DNA from: Achromobacter anxifer
GTDB taxonomy: Bacteria; Pseudomonadota; Gammaproteobacteria; Burkholderiales; Burkholderiaceae_B
DNA: 64,000 nucleotides
Direction of reading: 5' to 3'
Assembly (NCBI RefSeq): GCF_903652925.1
Contig: NZ_CAHLAR010000005.1
Location: 62,001 to 126,000 of the forward strand
Shown: in pieces, positions 1-8,710 of the stretch
Position numbering within the stretch: the stretch's first letter is position 1
Layout: each line of letters opens with the position of its first letter
The notes under the pieces: generated by a model
The model's database searches: none
What the model saw: the letters and a program-made list of their open reading frames with translations, nothing else
Told to the model about the DNA's origin: nothing
Position numbers and translations under genes: made by a program

Positions 1-23
1 GAAGCGGCATGAATCTGCTTTTT

Positions 24-32
24 CGCTATACC
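24..32 (+). promoter_or_regulatory. CTATAC-type promoter for the CobS/CobT-like genes
   Basis: CGCTATACC with a T-run just upstream lies 74 nt before the start at 107. Positions 37-48 (CGTAGGAACACA) are identical to the sequence following the promoter of the RIIA-like gene. No TTGACA-like -35 is visible. Confidence 0.6.
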
Positions 33-106
33 TATCCGTAGGAACACAACCAATGCTTTGGCTACAAGCCATAGCGCATTTTCATCAAACGGAAGGAAAC
101 ATCATC

Positions 107-1552
107 ATGTCCAATCTCAAATGGTTCGATACGGCCGAAACACTGCTGAAGGTCGGTAACGACGTACCTGGCTGCAACGTGTTCGAGGTCTACAAGGGTC
201 CCTTCCCGCTGGTGGAGGACGCCACGGGCGATCGTCTCAAGCTGGAACTGGTCAACGCCCATATCCACAAGGTAAGCGTCGGTGACGACGACTATGCCGC
301 GGTGGTGCTGTGCCGGATCAAACCGGATGGCAACCCCGAATGGACGATCTACTGCGGTGACGGCCAAGTGGGCGGCAAATTCCGCAACGACGGCAAGAAC
401 CTGGCAACGCAGCTGCGAACAGAAGGCAAAGTGGCGAACGCCCTGGCCAACAACGTCGAAGCTTCGGGCTGGGTCGACAAGATCAAGCAAGAAGCGCAGT
501 GTGGCTTTTTCAAGACCCTCGAGCGTTCGGGCCGGTTCTGCACTCACACGCAGGCCGTGCTCAAATCGCTGAATCAGGAAAGCCTCGACCAGATGGCCAC
601 CGATTTGATCGGCTGGAAGTCTGGTGCCGCGGTGACGGCCACACCTATAGCAGGTGTGACCTCTGAAGAAGAAGCGGCGTTCTACGACGCAGCTTTCATT
701 CAGCCTGTGCTGTTGGCCGGCGAACGTGGGTCGGGTAAAACCTTCCTCGCGCGCGCAGCCGCAGACAAGTTCGATGCGGTCTATCTCGAGCTGCAATGCC
801 ATCCTTCGATGGAGCCGTGGGAGTTCCGTGCTCACGACCGCGCCGCTGACGGCAAGGTCTACACGGTGCTGGGCGTCTTTGCTCAAGCGGTCTATTGGAT
901 CCAGAAGGGGAAGCGTGTGGTTCTGTGCCTGGACGAGTTCATGAACATGAACCCCATGTACACGACTACCATCAACAGCCCCCTGAGCCTGACCAAGGAC
1001 GACACCTACATGATCGAAACTGGTCGCCTCATTCCGACGATGGATGACGAGGGCAAACCCAACGGTATGGCCCTCCCTGAAGTTGTTGAAGTGCCGGCGG
1101 ACATGCTGTGGGTGGTAGCGACGACCAACATCGGTGCTCGGTATGGCCTGGACAAGATCGCACCTAGTGTGCGCGCTCGTTTCCAGATTCAGCTGATGAA
1201 CACCAATGCGGATCGCACGCGCCATATCCTCGAGCGACAGCTGAGCAAGTATTCAATGCCGCTCGAGATTGCAGAGAAGTTCGAGAAGTTCATCAATGCG
1301 GCCAACGAAGCCCAGACGGCGGGCACGTTGGACGAGGAGGTGACGACTCGTTTGGCGTCGAACGTGATTCGTGCTGTGTATCTCCGGACCGTGCGTGACA
1401 AGAAGGTGCTGACCAAGGTCTCGCAATGGCTGCCGCTGATCAAGAAGCAGGTTGAGCGAGAAATCGCTCAAGTTGTGAACTTCGAAATCGGCGAGCTGGA
1501 TCCTGAGCAGGAAATGCTCTTCAAAACGCTGGTCACTGGCTGCTTCAAGTAA
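107..1552 (+). CDS. MoxR/CobS-like AAA+ ATPase
   Basis: AAA+ ATPase of the MoxR/CobS type, 481 aa. The Walker A motif GERGSGKT is at about residues 205-212, with a Walker B-like CLDEFM segment near 274 and an arginine-rich sensor region (VRARFQ) near 372. The first 180 residues match nothing I recognise. Such ATPases usually act with a VWA-domain partner as a metal-chelatase or remodelling pair, and the next gene is that partner. The start at 107 is preferred over an in-frame ATG at 53 because AAGGAAAC lies directly upstream of 107. Homologues of the pair occur in large phages annotated as CobS/CobT; substrate unknown. Confidence 0.85.
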   Translation: MSNLKWFDTAETLLKVGNDVPGCNVFEVYKGPFPLVEDATGDRLKLELVNAHIHKVSVGDDDYAAVVLCRIKPDGNPEWTIYCGDGQVGGKFRNDGKNLATQLRTEGKVANALANNVEASGWVDKIKQEAQCGFFKTLERSGRFCTHTQAVLKSLNQESLDQMATDLIGWKSGAAVTATPIAGVTSEEEAAFYDAAFIQPVLLAGERGSGKTFLARAAADKFDAVYLELQCHPSMEPWEFRAHDRAADGKVYTVLGVFAQAVYWIQKGKRVVLCLDEFMNMNPMYTTTINSPLSLTKDDTYMIETGRLIPTMDDEGKPNGMALPEVVEVPADMLWVVATTNIGARYGLDKIAPSVRARFQIQLMNTNADRTRHILERQLSKYSMPLEIAEKFEKFINAANEAQTAGTLDEEVTTRLASNVIRAVYLRTVRDKKVLTKVSQWLPLIKKQVEREIAQVVNFEIGELDPEQEMLFKTLVTGCFK

Positions 1553-1676
1553 GCGCCCAAGCAACTCTGTCTCCCGGACATTTGAGCAAACCGTTGCAAG
1601 GCATTGCCTTGTTCATTCGCTCATCTGCTCGGGAGATTTTCTCTTGGGTGTGAGCAAAATACGAAAGGAAAACATC

Positions 1677-3656
1677 ATGTCATCTGGATTTCTGCTGAAT
1701 CGGCTTTTGGGTGATGCACTGCGCCGCGCTTATCACCAAGGTGATTTGCAAGTCAACGTGCTGTATTTGATGGAGCGCCTGAAGCTTGGCGAATACCGCG
1801 TGATGCTGAAGCGCAACTTCGACACGGCCTGCTGGGTTCCCCCAGTGGGATCGCGCGGTTCGCACAGCATCTACTACGGCGACCGTATGCTGGAGCGCAC
1901 GATAGCGTTCTTCTGTGAGCAGAATAAGGCCGACATGCCCGATCTGCCAAAGAAGGAGGATCTGGCGGCGGCTGCCTGCACCCGCCTGTTGGACGAGGCT
2001 CTGGCCGCGTACAAGAAGGCCGGCGCCTCTCACCGGGCCCGCGTCAAAGCGCCTGAGCTGAAAGACATGAAGCCCACGGGCCTGGACCTGCTGAATCAGC
2101 TCGTTCTCTGGCTCAAGGACAACCTGTCGACGGATCAGTGGGCTGCGTTCATCGACATGCTCGTGACCGCGGTGGCCGCATTCGGCCGCCACGAGCGCCA
2201 GCATGCACGCCATACGCCCAAGGACATGGTTCAGATGCAGACCGATCTGAAGTCATTGAGCATTCCGTTCACAGTGTGGAACTGCTTCGAGGACGCCCGA
2301 ATCGAGCACATTTCTCGCATGGAGCTGTCCACGCCTTTCGGCTGGCGCAACTTCGAGAACATTGGCAAGATGGACAATCCAGTGAACCTGTTCCTCCGTC
2401 TCGTCTTCCTGGAAGGTGAGCCGGACACAGAAGCACTGGACAGCACTGAAACTCTGCGCCACGGCGAAGAGGTCAGTGTGGTCGCAGAGAGCGTCGAGTC
2501 GTATTACAAGCGCGCAATCGCTTGCACCACGTCAGAATCGCTTTTTCCGATCATGGCTGAGTTCATCAAGGAGTTCGAACCCTACATGAAGGAGATCCCT
2601 TCCACGCCGCCTTCGGGCTCCGGCGGAAGCGGCTCTGTATCTGGAGGTTCGCCTGGCGCCCCTGGCGCCGAAGACGGCTCCACGGAAGCGGAAACTGAGG
2701 AGGCTGGTGAAAGTGGCACGGACCTGTCCGTTGCTGCCGAAGCCGCCGCCAAGGGTGACGAGTTCTTCGAGGAGTTCGAGAAGGATGCTGAGGTCGTCGG
2801 TGGCACCGATGCCGAAGGCGCAGCAGCCGAGGCGGAAGCCAAGGAAAAGCTGTCCGGCGGTAAGAGTGGCAGCGGTGCCAAAGGAGACCCCAACAAGGAT
2901 GGCGGTGCGGGTATTCCCGACTCTGTCACCCCGTCGGCCTCCGGCGGCCGAGCGACCGAGCACGCATTCCTGGCCAAGGATCCTGGTTTTGTGGACGAGT
3001 CGTTCCGCAAGCGCATTGATGGCGTTACGACCATGCTCATGCGCATGTTCCGCACGATCTCTTTGCCCGTGGCGACGGAAGCACCTGGACGTCGGATGTC
3101 TTCACGGCATCTGGCTCGAGGAGAAATCCGTTTCCTGCGCAAGATGGTGATGGGTGGGAAGGGCAAACGCCGTTACTCCATCGTCTATGACTGCTCGGGC
3201 TCGATGAGTGGAACACCGGACCGTGAGGGCAAGGTGTTGCTGCTGGCTCTGAATAACCTGGCGCGCCGCGGGTACCTGCAAGGTTCTCTGGTGTTGTCCG
3301 GGTACGTCAATGGCCAACCCGGCTGGTTGCAGTATGAGTTCCCGGTCTCCGAGGACATCATTCTGCGTATCGCGCCGACCCATAGCAGCGAGGGCTTGCA
3401 GTCCGCCCTGGCGGACAACCTGAAGCACATCAAGGGCATGGATGACGTGTTCGTCTACACGGACGCCTGCATCACCGATGAGCCGCTGGATCGAGGCTAT
3501 TTTGCCAAGCACCAGATCTGGCCTGTCGGTTTGTATGTCGGTGAGGAATCACGTGCTGGAGAAATGGACCGCCATTTCCCCCAGAACATCGTCCGCGACA
3601 CCATCGAACAGGTGGTTGAGGCCATGTTGACGCGCAATCGTCGCACTGTCGGATAA
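1677..3656 (+). CDS. CobT-like VWA-domain protein
   Basis: 659 aa protein with a C-terminal von Willebrand factor A domain. The MIDAS motif DCSGSMSG lies near residues 503-510 and binds a divalent metal in this family. The middle (about 300-440) is a low-complexity acidic Gly/Ser/Glu-rich linker, as in CobT. It follows the AAA+ gene by 124 nt and is probably co-transcribed with it. The ATG at 1677 follows AAAGGAAAAC; an upstream in-frame TTG at 1644 has no better signal. Expected to be the VWA partner of the AAA+ ATPase. A role in cobalt chelation is unlikely because no cobalamin genes are nearby. Confidence 0.85.
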   Translation: MSSGFLLNRLLGDALRRAYHQGDLQVNVLYLMERLKLGEYRVMLKRNFDTACWVPPVGSRGSHSIYYGDRMLERTIAFFCEQNKADMPDLPKKEDLAAAACTRLLDEALAAYKKAGASHRARVKAPELKDMKPTGLDLLNQLVLWLKDNLSTDQWAAFIDMLVTAVAAFGRHERQHARHTPKDMVQMQTDLKSLSIPFTVWNCFEDARIEHISRMELSTPFGWRNFENIGKMDNPVNLFLRLVFLEGEPDTEALDSTETLRHGEEVSVVAESVESYYKRAIACTTSESLFPIMAEFIKEFEPYMKEIPSTPPSGSGGSGSVSGGSPGAPGAEDGSTEAETEEAGESGTDLSVAAEAAAKGDEFFEEFEKDAEVVGGTDAEGAAAEAEAKEKLSGGKSGSGAKGDPNKDGGAGIPDSVTPSASGGRATEHAFLAKDPGFVDESFRKRIDGVTTMLMRMFRTISLPVATEAPGRRMSSRHLARGEIRFLRKMVMGGKGKRRYSIVYDCSGSMSGTPDREGKVLLLALNNLARRGYLQGSLVLSGYVNGQPGWLQYEFPVSEDIILRIAPTHSSEGLQSALADNLKHIKGMDDVFVYTDACITDEPLDRGYFAKHQIWPVGLYVGEESRAGEMDRHFPQNIVRDTIEQVVEAMLTRNRRTVG

Positions 3657-3669
3657 CGACACTCTCAGG

Positions 3670-3697
3670 CCGGCATCTTCGGATGCTGGTCTTTTTC
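3670..3697 (+). terminator. Intrinsic terminator after the VWA gene
   Basis: CCGGCATC stem with a TTCG loop pairs with GATGCTGG and is followed by TCTTTTTC. Confidence 0.8.
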
Positions 3698-3708
3698 ATG
3701 TCCATGAA

Positions 3709-3732
3709 GAAAGCCCGCACGAAGCGGGCTTT
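3709..3732 (-). terminator. Intrinsic terminator for the RIIA/RIIB-like operon
   Basis: AAAGCCCGC pairs with GCGGGCTTT around a short loop, and the minus strand continues with a T-rich tract. It faces the plus-strand terminator at 3670, so the two operons are insulated tail to tail. Confidence 0.75.
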
Positions 3733-3740
3733 GAGGGAGG

Positions 3741-4526
3741 TCACACGTTGATGACCGTATTGGTGATCCGATTCACGAGGCGAGCCTCGGCACCATGCGC
3801 ACGAATGTCCTTCAGGTTTTCGATGGCACTGGTCAAGCTGTCAAAGGAGAAGTCCTCCAGCCAGCCGGACTCACCAGCTTCCTCGCAACGATAGGTCCGG
3901 TTCAGGCCCAGAATCGATGGCTCGCGCAGCACGTCGTTGAGTGCTTGCACGTTGCCACCAACCTGAACAACTTCGCCTGCCATGTCGGCGACGCCGTCCC
4001 AGGGAGTCAAGGTTGCGACCAACCCGATACTCGGGCCTGTCACAGTCTTGAGGTTGGCCACGTGATCGCCGATCCGCGCTTCCGCGGGCAGAGCACAATG
4101 ATGCAAAACTTGCACCGTCGCGTCCCTGCCGCGGTTCGCCGGCGTCCACAGGGTACATACCTGGTCCATTGCGATTCCCGTTCCGTCAGCAGCCACCTGG
4201 CGAGCCAAGCGAATTGCCACTTCTGGGGTGCTCCCGACCTTCATGAGCCGCGAGAGAAAGGGTGCCCAGTTGGACACTACTATCTCCCCCGGCGCCGGTG
4301 AACGGCTGAGCGGGAAGCCCATCCGTGCTGACCAGCGAAGTATCGCCTCCATCGGGTCGGCAAGCAACGCCTGGATGCGGTCCATCGTCACGTTGGATGG
4401 CTCTTTCGAGTCTCGCAACAGTGCACGCACTTCCTCGTAGGCCGGGTTCGACCGGAACACTCTCAGATTTGTCCCCGATTGATCCAAGATCGTCAGGCCC
4501 AACTGTGATTCCATTGATGAGATCAT
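3741..4526 (-). CDS. Possible RIIB-like protein
   Basis: 261 aa protein directly downstream of the RIIA-like ATPase and probably co-transcribed. I do not recognise it by a strong motif. Its beginning (a short beta-rich segment, then an NPAYEEVRALL helix, a DPMEAILRWS helix, then a basic helix before a Leu-rich segment) has the order seen in N-termini of phage RIIB proteins, and the position matches the rIIA-rIIB order. The ATG at 4526 follows GGAAGGAAAC; longer in-frame starts exist but the RBS supports this one. RIIB assignment is inference; it could be an unrelated partner. Confidence 0.45.
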   Translation of the reverse strand: MISSMESQLGLTILDQSGTNLRVFRSNPAYEEVRALLRDSKEPSNVTMDRIQALLADPMEAILRWSARMGFPLSRSPAPGEIVVSNWAPFLSRLMKVGSTPEVAIRLARQVAADGTGIAMDQVCTLWTPANRGRDATVQVLHHCALPAEARIGDHVANLKTVTGPSIGLVATLTPWDGVADMAGEVVQVGGNVQALNDVLREPSILGLNRTYRCEEAGESGWLEDFSFDSLTSAIENLKDIRAHGAEARLVNRITNTVINV

Positions 4527-4558
4527 GTTTCCTTCCATTGTGATTGAGTGACAGGTCT

Positions 4559-4584
4559 CCTTCAGCTGGTTTCCCGGCTGAAGG
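4559..4584 (-). other. Intergenic hairpin between the RIIA-like and RIIB-like genes
   Basis: CCTTCAGC pairs with GCTGAAGG around a 10-nt loop, with no T-tract. It could set relative expression or stability of the two cistrons. Confidence 0.45.
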
Positions 4585-4592
4585 ATCACTGC

Positions 4593-7016
4593 TTAGCGGC
4601 ACACCATAGCCAAGGCCTGCGTGTACTGATCCAGCGTGGAATCAGGGAAGCGTGCCGCCGACAAGGGTCTGAGCAAAGGGAACTTGGCGCATAGGTCTTC
4701 ATAGATATCACTGACCACCAGTCGGCCGCATTGCGCGAGACTGACGAACCTTGCCTTCAGAGCCTTGCGCTCTTCTGGGTCGGTGTCTGCGATCTCCATG
4801 AATTCTCCGTACGCCTGCATGGCTTGGGTAGCCTTATGCAACGTATGGTCCAACTTGGCGACCGGCAACTTGACGGCCCCGGTGAGGGCGTCGAAGTACG
4901 GTGCCAGCGCCTTGTCGAGCTTGGTACCAGTCAGTTCCAGGCGTGGCCTCTTTCCGAGGTTCTCCAGCAACATCGTCAGGCCGGCATGGGCATGCACCGT
5001 GTGCATCTCCAAACCGTCCAGAACGCGTTTGATCGCCCCAGCTTCAGTGAGTTGACCCAGCGCCGTTTCCAGCGGGATCCACAGCTTCAGCGTTTGCAGT
5101 TCACCGTAGGACATGCCGATGTCGAGTTCCGCGAACTCTTCCTCTGGCATATCCCAAGCTCCGGACTCCTTGACGCTGTTGACCAGCGTTTCGAAGGCCT
5201 GGACCTCTTTCTTGCTGAAGAAGTACACACGGTCGGCGCCTGCACGACTGAGCGCGCAATCCAGACCAGCGTCAAGCAACGCCGCGAACGACGCGCTATC
5301 CGACAGGCCCGCCAGAGCTCGTCCTTCTTTCCCGACCCAGATCCGCGGCCTGACTTTTGTCACGCCGGGCTCCGCGCTCAGATACGACATCGCTGCCGTC
5401 TCCTGCTTGCGGCTATTCAATGAGTGAAAAAGCATGGTGGTCTTGGTTGCCCGGACCACACTTGCTCCCTTGATCACACGCTTTGCAGCAGCAGGAAAGT
5501 CAGACGTCTTGAAAGTCTTCAGCTCGTTACCGTAGTGTGAATTGACCTTGTTTACCTGTTCGATCGCGTCTGCTGGGTTCTCTCCCGAGACCAGCACGAC
5601 CATACCTTCCTGACCCAGAGCCCACTCGCGAAAGCGGGCCAGTCCACCACTATCCAAGTCATTAGCCACCAGGGTGGGCGGCCTCATGACGTCGAAATAG
5701 ACGCGCTCGGGTGCCTTTCCGCCCGGCTGCGGGAGGAACATCCGGCCGCCAGAGGTGTAGCCCTTGCTCAGGGTAGAGTCCCTGTGGCGAAGACGCGGCG
5801 TTGTGTGGAGGATCTCGTCAAAACCCTCCAGCTGCATAGAGCCAGTCCATGCTGAACGGCCTCCAGCTTCGACAAGCTCGGCACCGAAGTCCGACTTGCC
5901 ACCACGCATGGCAACTGCCACAAAGTGATTGACGGTTGAACCGATGAACCGGTTCAAGGTCTTCTTAGCGGAAAGCGACTTGTCTTCGTAGAGCTCCTTG
6001 ACTTTCGCAACCGCCGCCTTTTGAGTCGCCGCGTCGATGGCTTCCATCAACGCATTGACCTTCGAGGTGTACTTCAGCTCCTCTCGCGAGGGCATGAATG
6101 GGACGCGAAAGGACATCGGGATCTCGACGATCATGCCGCCACCGAATGCAGACATCCCGGAAGTTTTGACATGGAACGGTAAGCCGCCCACACCTGACTT
6201 CTGGTTCGTAAGCACCACGAGTGACCCTGTTGTCAACTCTTTCGGGCTGTATTGCAGGTTATTCGTCAGCATGGGGTACACGCGGACGCCTTTGAGCATG
6301 GGATCGAAAGGTTCCAGATCGAGGATGATGCCGCTATGCCCGGGCAACTTGGTGGTCGCCGTTGCAGTGGCGGCCGCCAGCGCTGCCGGCGCATCCACAG
6401 AGAACGAATCCCCCATGGTCAGCTGCATAACGTCTTTCAGCCAGGCCACAGCGCGGTGGGCCTCCTCGATGTCACCCAGGTGCACAGGAAAGGAAACGAT
6501 TGTCCCCGTCCTGGTACCAGGGCGGGAGACCGCGGGGGCCACCTGCGGCATGTCGTTGCTGCCCTGGAACTGGAAGTAGCAATGCTCCATCATGTCGGAG
6601 GCATGGGTGGTCGCGACAGTACACTCACGGATGTACCCGTAAGCAGCCCATCGGCCAACACCCAGGCCACCGGCCGAGTCATCATCCGCTACCTTGGTGG
6701 ACGTGCCGAAGGATAAGTAGCCGTCTTCGGCTTCCATGAACTCCTTCGTCATGCCGGAGCCCTTGTCCGATATGGTGATCACCGGGTTTTCAGCAGTGGG
6801 CAGCTCAACGAGCACGCCCTCCGCGAACGAAAGGCCGGCCCGCCGCGCGGCGTCACAGCTATTCTGGATGGCCTCGCGGATCGCCGACATCAGGATGTGC
6901 GAATACACAGTGGCCAGCATTTCCATGATGCTGCCGGACAGGCTGACGGTCGCCGACTTGGCGTCGCCAGCGCCTTGCACGTGGGACGGAATACTGGTTG
7001 GGGCAATGATTGCCAT
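4593..7016 (-). CDS. RIIA-like GHKL ATPase
   Basis: 807 aa protein with an N-terminal GHKL (Hsp90/MutL/histidine-kinase) ATP-binding fold. The N-box is IREAIQNSCDAARRAG (about residues 45-60), the G1 box SDKGSGM (about 82-88), and the glycine-rich lid GGLGVGRWAAYGY (about 117-129). A later MPSREELKY segment (about 308) matches the PSRE motif typical of phage RIIA proteins, and the overall length is close to RIIA (about 725 aa in T4). T4 RIIA is a membrane-associated protein involved in exclusion and lysis timing; the role here is unknown. Start chosen at the ATG after AGGAGGTAAACC. It has its own CTATAC promoter on the minus strand. Confidence 0.7.
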   Translation of the reverse strand: MAIIAPTSIPSHVQGAGDAKSATVSLSGSIMEMLATVYSHILMSAIREAIQNSCDAARRAGLSFAEGVLVELPTAENPVITISDKGSGMTKEFMEAEDGYLSFGTSTKVADDDSAGGLGVGRWAAYGYIRECTVATTHASDMMEHCYFQFQGSNDMPQVAPAVSRPGTRTGTIVSFPVHLGDIEEAHRAVAWLKDVMQLTMGDSFSVDAPAALAAATATATTKLPGHSGIILDLEPFDPMLKGVRVYPMLTNNLQYSPKELTTGSLVVLTNQKSGVGGLPFHVKTSGMSAFGGGMIVEIPMSFRVPFMPSREELKYTSKVNALMEAIDAATQKAAVAKVKELYEDKSLSAKKTLNRFIGSTVNHFVAVAMRGGKSDFGAELVEAGGRSAWTGSMQLEGFDEILHTTPRLRHRDSTLSKGYTSGGRMFLPQPGGKAPERVYFDVMRPPTLVANDLDSGGLARFREWALGQEGMVVLVSGENPADAIEQVNKVNSHYGNELKTFKTSDFPAAAKRVIKGASVVRATKTTMLFHSLNSRKQETAAMSYLSAEPGVTKVRPRIWVGKEGRALAGLSDSASFAALLDAGLDCALSRAGADRVYFFSKKEVQAFETLVNSVKESGAWDMPEEEFAELDIGMSYGELQTLKLWIPLETALGQLTEAGAIKRVLDGLEMHTVHAHAGLTMLLENLGKRPRLELTGTKLDKALAPYFDALTGAVKLPVAKLDHTLHKATQAMQAYGEFMEIADTDPEERKALKARFVSLAQCGRLVVSDIYEDLCAKFPLLRPLSAARFPDSTLDQYTQALAMVCR

Positions 7017-7075
7017 GGTTTACCTCCTGAGTTAATCAAAATGCACCTTGCGGCGCGAGATGTGTTCCTACGTCT

Positions 7076-7083
7076 CGTATAGC
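7076..7083 (-). promoter_or_regulatory. CTATAC-type promoter for the RIIA-like gene
   Basis: GCTATACG on the minus strand, 59 nt before the start. Followed after four bases by CGTAGGAACACA, the same 12-mer as at the CobS-like promoter. Confidence 0.6.
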
Positions 7084-7145
7084 TTCCACACTGCTGTATG
7101 GCTATGTCTTATCAGGAGCTGGTGGCGGGAGATTGCCATTTGCGA

Positions 7146-7153
7146 GCTATACA
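7146..7153 (+). promoter_or_regulatory. CTATAC-type promoter for the ligase gene
   Basis: GCTATACA lies 64 nt before the ligase start and diverges from the RIIA-like promoter. Confidence 0.5.
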
Positions 7154-7217
7154 GAACTGGACATATCGGCCCAGTTTTGGGCTCCCTAGTGCAATTCCTT
7201 ATTTGGAGGTTACATTT

Positions 7218-8594
7218 ATGACAATCGAATGCATTCACCAGGTCGCACTCGAGTGCCGTTCCGGCACCAGTGACAAGGTCTACGTCATCCAGGTGCAGAA
7301 AGACACCACGGGCCCGATTCCCAACTTTCGCACCTGCGGCTACTCCGGTCGCCGCGGCGGAAGGCTAACGGAACAGGAGAAGTACAACGGACCTAGCGAA
7401 GCGTCAGCCCTGGCCAAGGCGAACTCGGTCGAGCGCGACAAGCGCACCGGCTCGAGTCGCTACACCACCATGGCTGTGTCTGCTGGCGCGACCATTGCAG
7501 GAATGCCATCTGGCGTCCCTGTCTTCGGCGGTGCCTCGGTACCTGGTACGCCGAGCGCCAGCACTGCGGCGCCCGCGGCCATCGGTCCGACGCCCAAGAA
7601 GGCCAAGGTCGCTGCTGCGGCAGAAATCGTCGTCTTCAATGCTTCGTCGGACTGGGCAACTCAGCGCAAATACGACGGCGAGCGTTGTGTGATGTCGCTG
7701 CGTCGCGGGCAGATTGTCGGCTTCAATCTGAAGGGCATGCAAATGTCCGTCAGTGCGAAAGTTGAGAAGGAGTTCGAGGCGCTGCTCACGCAGCCCGACT
7801 TCAACAACGCTCGCGAGACGGTGTTGGACGGCGAGCTGATGGGCGACGTCTACGTGGCCTACGACATCCTTACCCTGCGCAACAATGACATGCGTGACAT
7901 GCCATTCGCTGAGCGTTTCTCTGCCCTGGAACTGCTGCTGGACTCCAACCTTGGTCTCCTGGCAGAAACAGCATGGAGCGAGTCTGAGAAGGCTGCGATG
8001 CGCGCTCGCGCGGAAGCTGAGGCCTGGGAAGGCCTGATGCACTTGGACGTCGACGCTCTCTACTTGGCTGGCGTCTCTGACGCCATCAAGAAGGAGAAGT
8101 TCTGGGAATCGTGTACCTGCCGTGTTCTCACGGTGAACTCGAAGCGTTCTGTTCAAATCGCGCTGCGCGATGACGATGGCGAAGAAATCCCGGCGGGCAA
8201 CGTGACGATCCCGGTCAGCTATCCCTTGCCGGAGGCTGATGATCTGATCGAGGTCAAGTACCTTTATGCGCATCCGGGAGGTTCGCTGTACCAACCCGTG
8301 TACCTCGGCAAGCGCGATGACAAGGACGAGTGCGATCTGCGTAGCAGCATCCGTTGCGCTCCTCCGGAGAAGACGGGCGGCTCTGCGGTATCGAGCCCTG
8401 CACCGGCTGCGACAGCAACTGCCACGGCCAGCGCCACGCCTGCCGTGACGAAAGTGGGCGGTTCGGCCGCTCTGGGTGCGCTCTTGACCAAGGCTGCCGC
8501 CCCTGGCGTTCTTCCGGAAAACGTGAACGTCAACCTCGTGCAGGTTGCTGAAGCGTTGACTTCTGACGACTACGACGCGTCCAACGACATCTGA
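7218..8594 (+). CDS. WGR-domain ATP-dependent DNA ligase
   Basis: 458 aa. Residues about 15-80 resemble a WGR domain (VYVIQVQKD, then a CGYSGRRGG turn). A Gly/Ala-rich linker follows, then an ATP-dependent ligase core with motif I KYDGER (nucleotidyl-lysine near residue 152), motif III VLDGELM (near 195) and AYDIL (near 214). Motif IV is unusual: EGLMHLD rather than EG(L/V)xxK. An OB-fold-like segment (about 295-385) and an Ala-rich tail complete it. It would seal nicks for the element's own replication or repair. Start at 7218 is set by GGAGGT 10 nt upstream; an in-frame start at 7098 lies before the putative promoter. Confidence 0.75.
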   Translation: MTIECIHQVALECRSGTSDKVYVIQVQKDTTGPIPNFRTCGYSGRRGGRLTEQEKYNGPSEASALAKANSVERDKRTGSSRYTTMAVSAGATIAGMPSGVPVFGGASVPGTPSASTAAPAAIGPTPKKAKVAAAAEIVVFNASSDWATQRKYDGERCVMSLRRGQIVGFNLKGMQMSVSAKVEKEFEALLTQPDFNNARETVLDGELMGDVYVAYDILTLRNNDMRDMPFAERFSALELLLDSNLGLLAETAWSESEKAAMRARAEAEAWEGLMHLDVDALYLAGVSDAIKKEKFWESCTCRVLTVNSKRSVQIALRDDDGEEIPAGNVTIPVSYPLPEADDLIEVKYLYAHPGGSLYQPVYLGKRDDKDECDLRSSIRCAPPEKTGGSAVSSPAPAATATATASATPAVTKVGGSAALGALLTKAAAPGVLPENVNVNLVQVAEALTSDDYDASNDI

Positions 8595-8618
8595 TTCAGG
8601 ACATCTCGTAACCCTCAG

Positions 8619-8654
8619 CCCGACAACACTCTCAGGAGCGTTGTCGGGTTTTTT
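8619..8654 (+). terminator. Intrinsic terminator after the ligase
   Basis: CCCGACAAC pairs with GTTGTCGGG (9 bp) and is followed by six T. Confidence 0.9.
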
Positions 8655-8678
8655 CGTTTTCTGTCCCACTGGTGTCTC

Positions 8679-8684
8679 TATACT
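8679..8684 (+). promoter_or_regulatory. CTATAC-type promoter for the S49 peptidase
   Basis: TATACT hexamer 26 nt before the ATG at 8711, just after the ligase terminator. Confidence 0.5.
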
Positions 8685-8710
8685 CAGCTTTGACATTTCA
8701 GCCAAGGCCC

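Noticed and set aside
1560-1640. TCTCCCG/CGGGAGA inverted repeat between the CobS- and CobT-like genes
   Set aside because: Seven base pairs over a wide loop and no T-tract; too weak to call a terminator or operator.
6037-6579. Plus-strand ORF (180 aa) opposite the RIIA-like gene
   Set aside because: Lies antisense to the conserved GHKL-linked region and has Ser/Pro-rich shadow composition.
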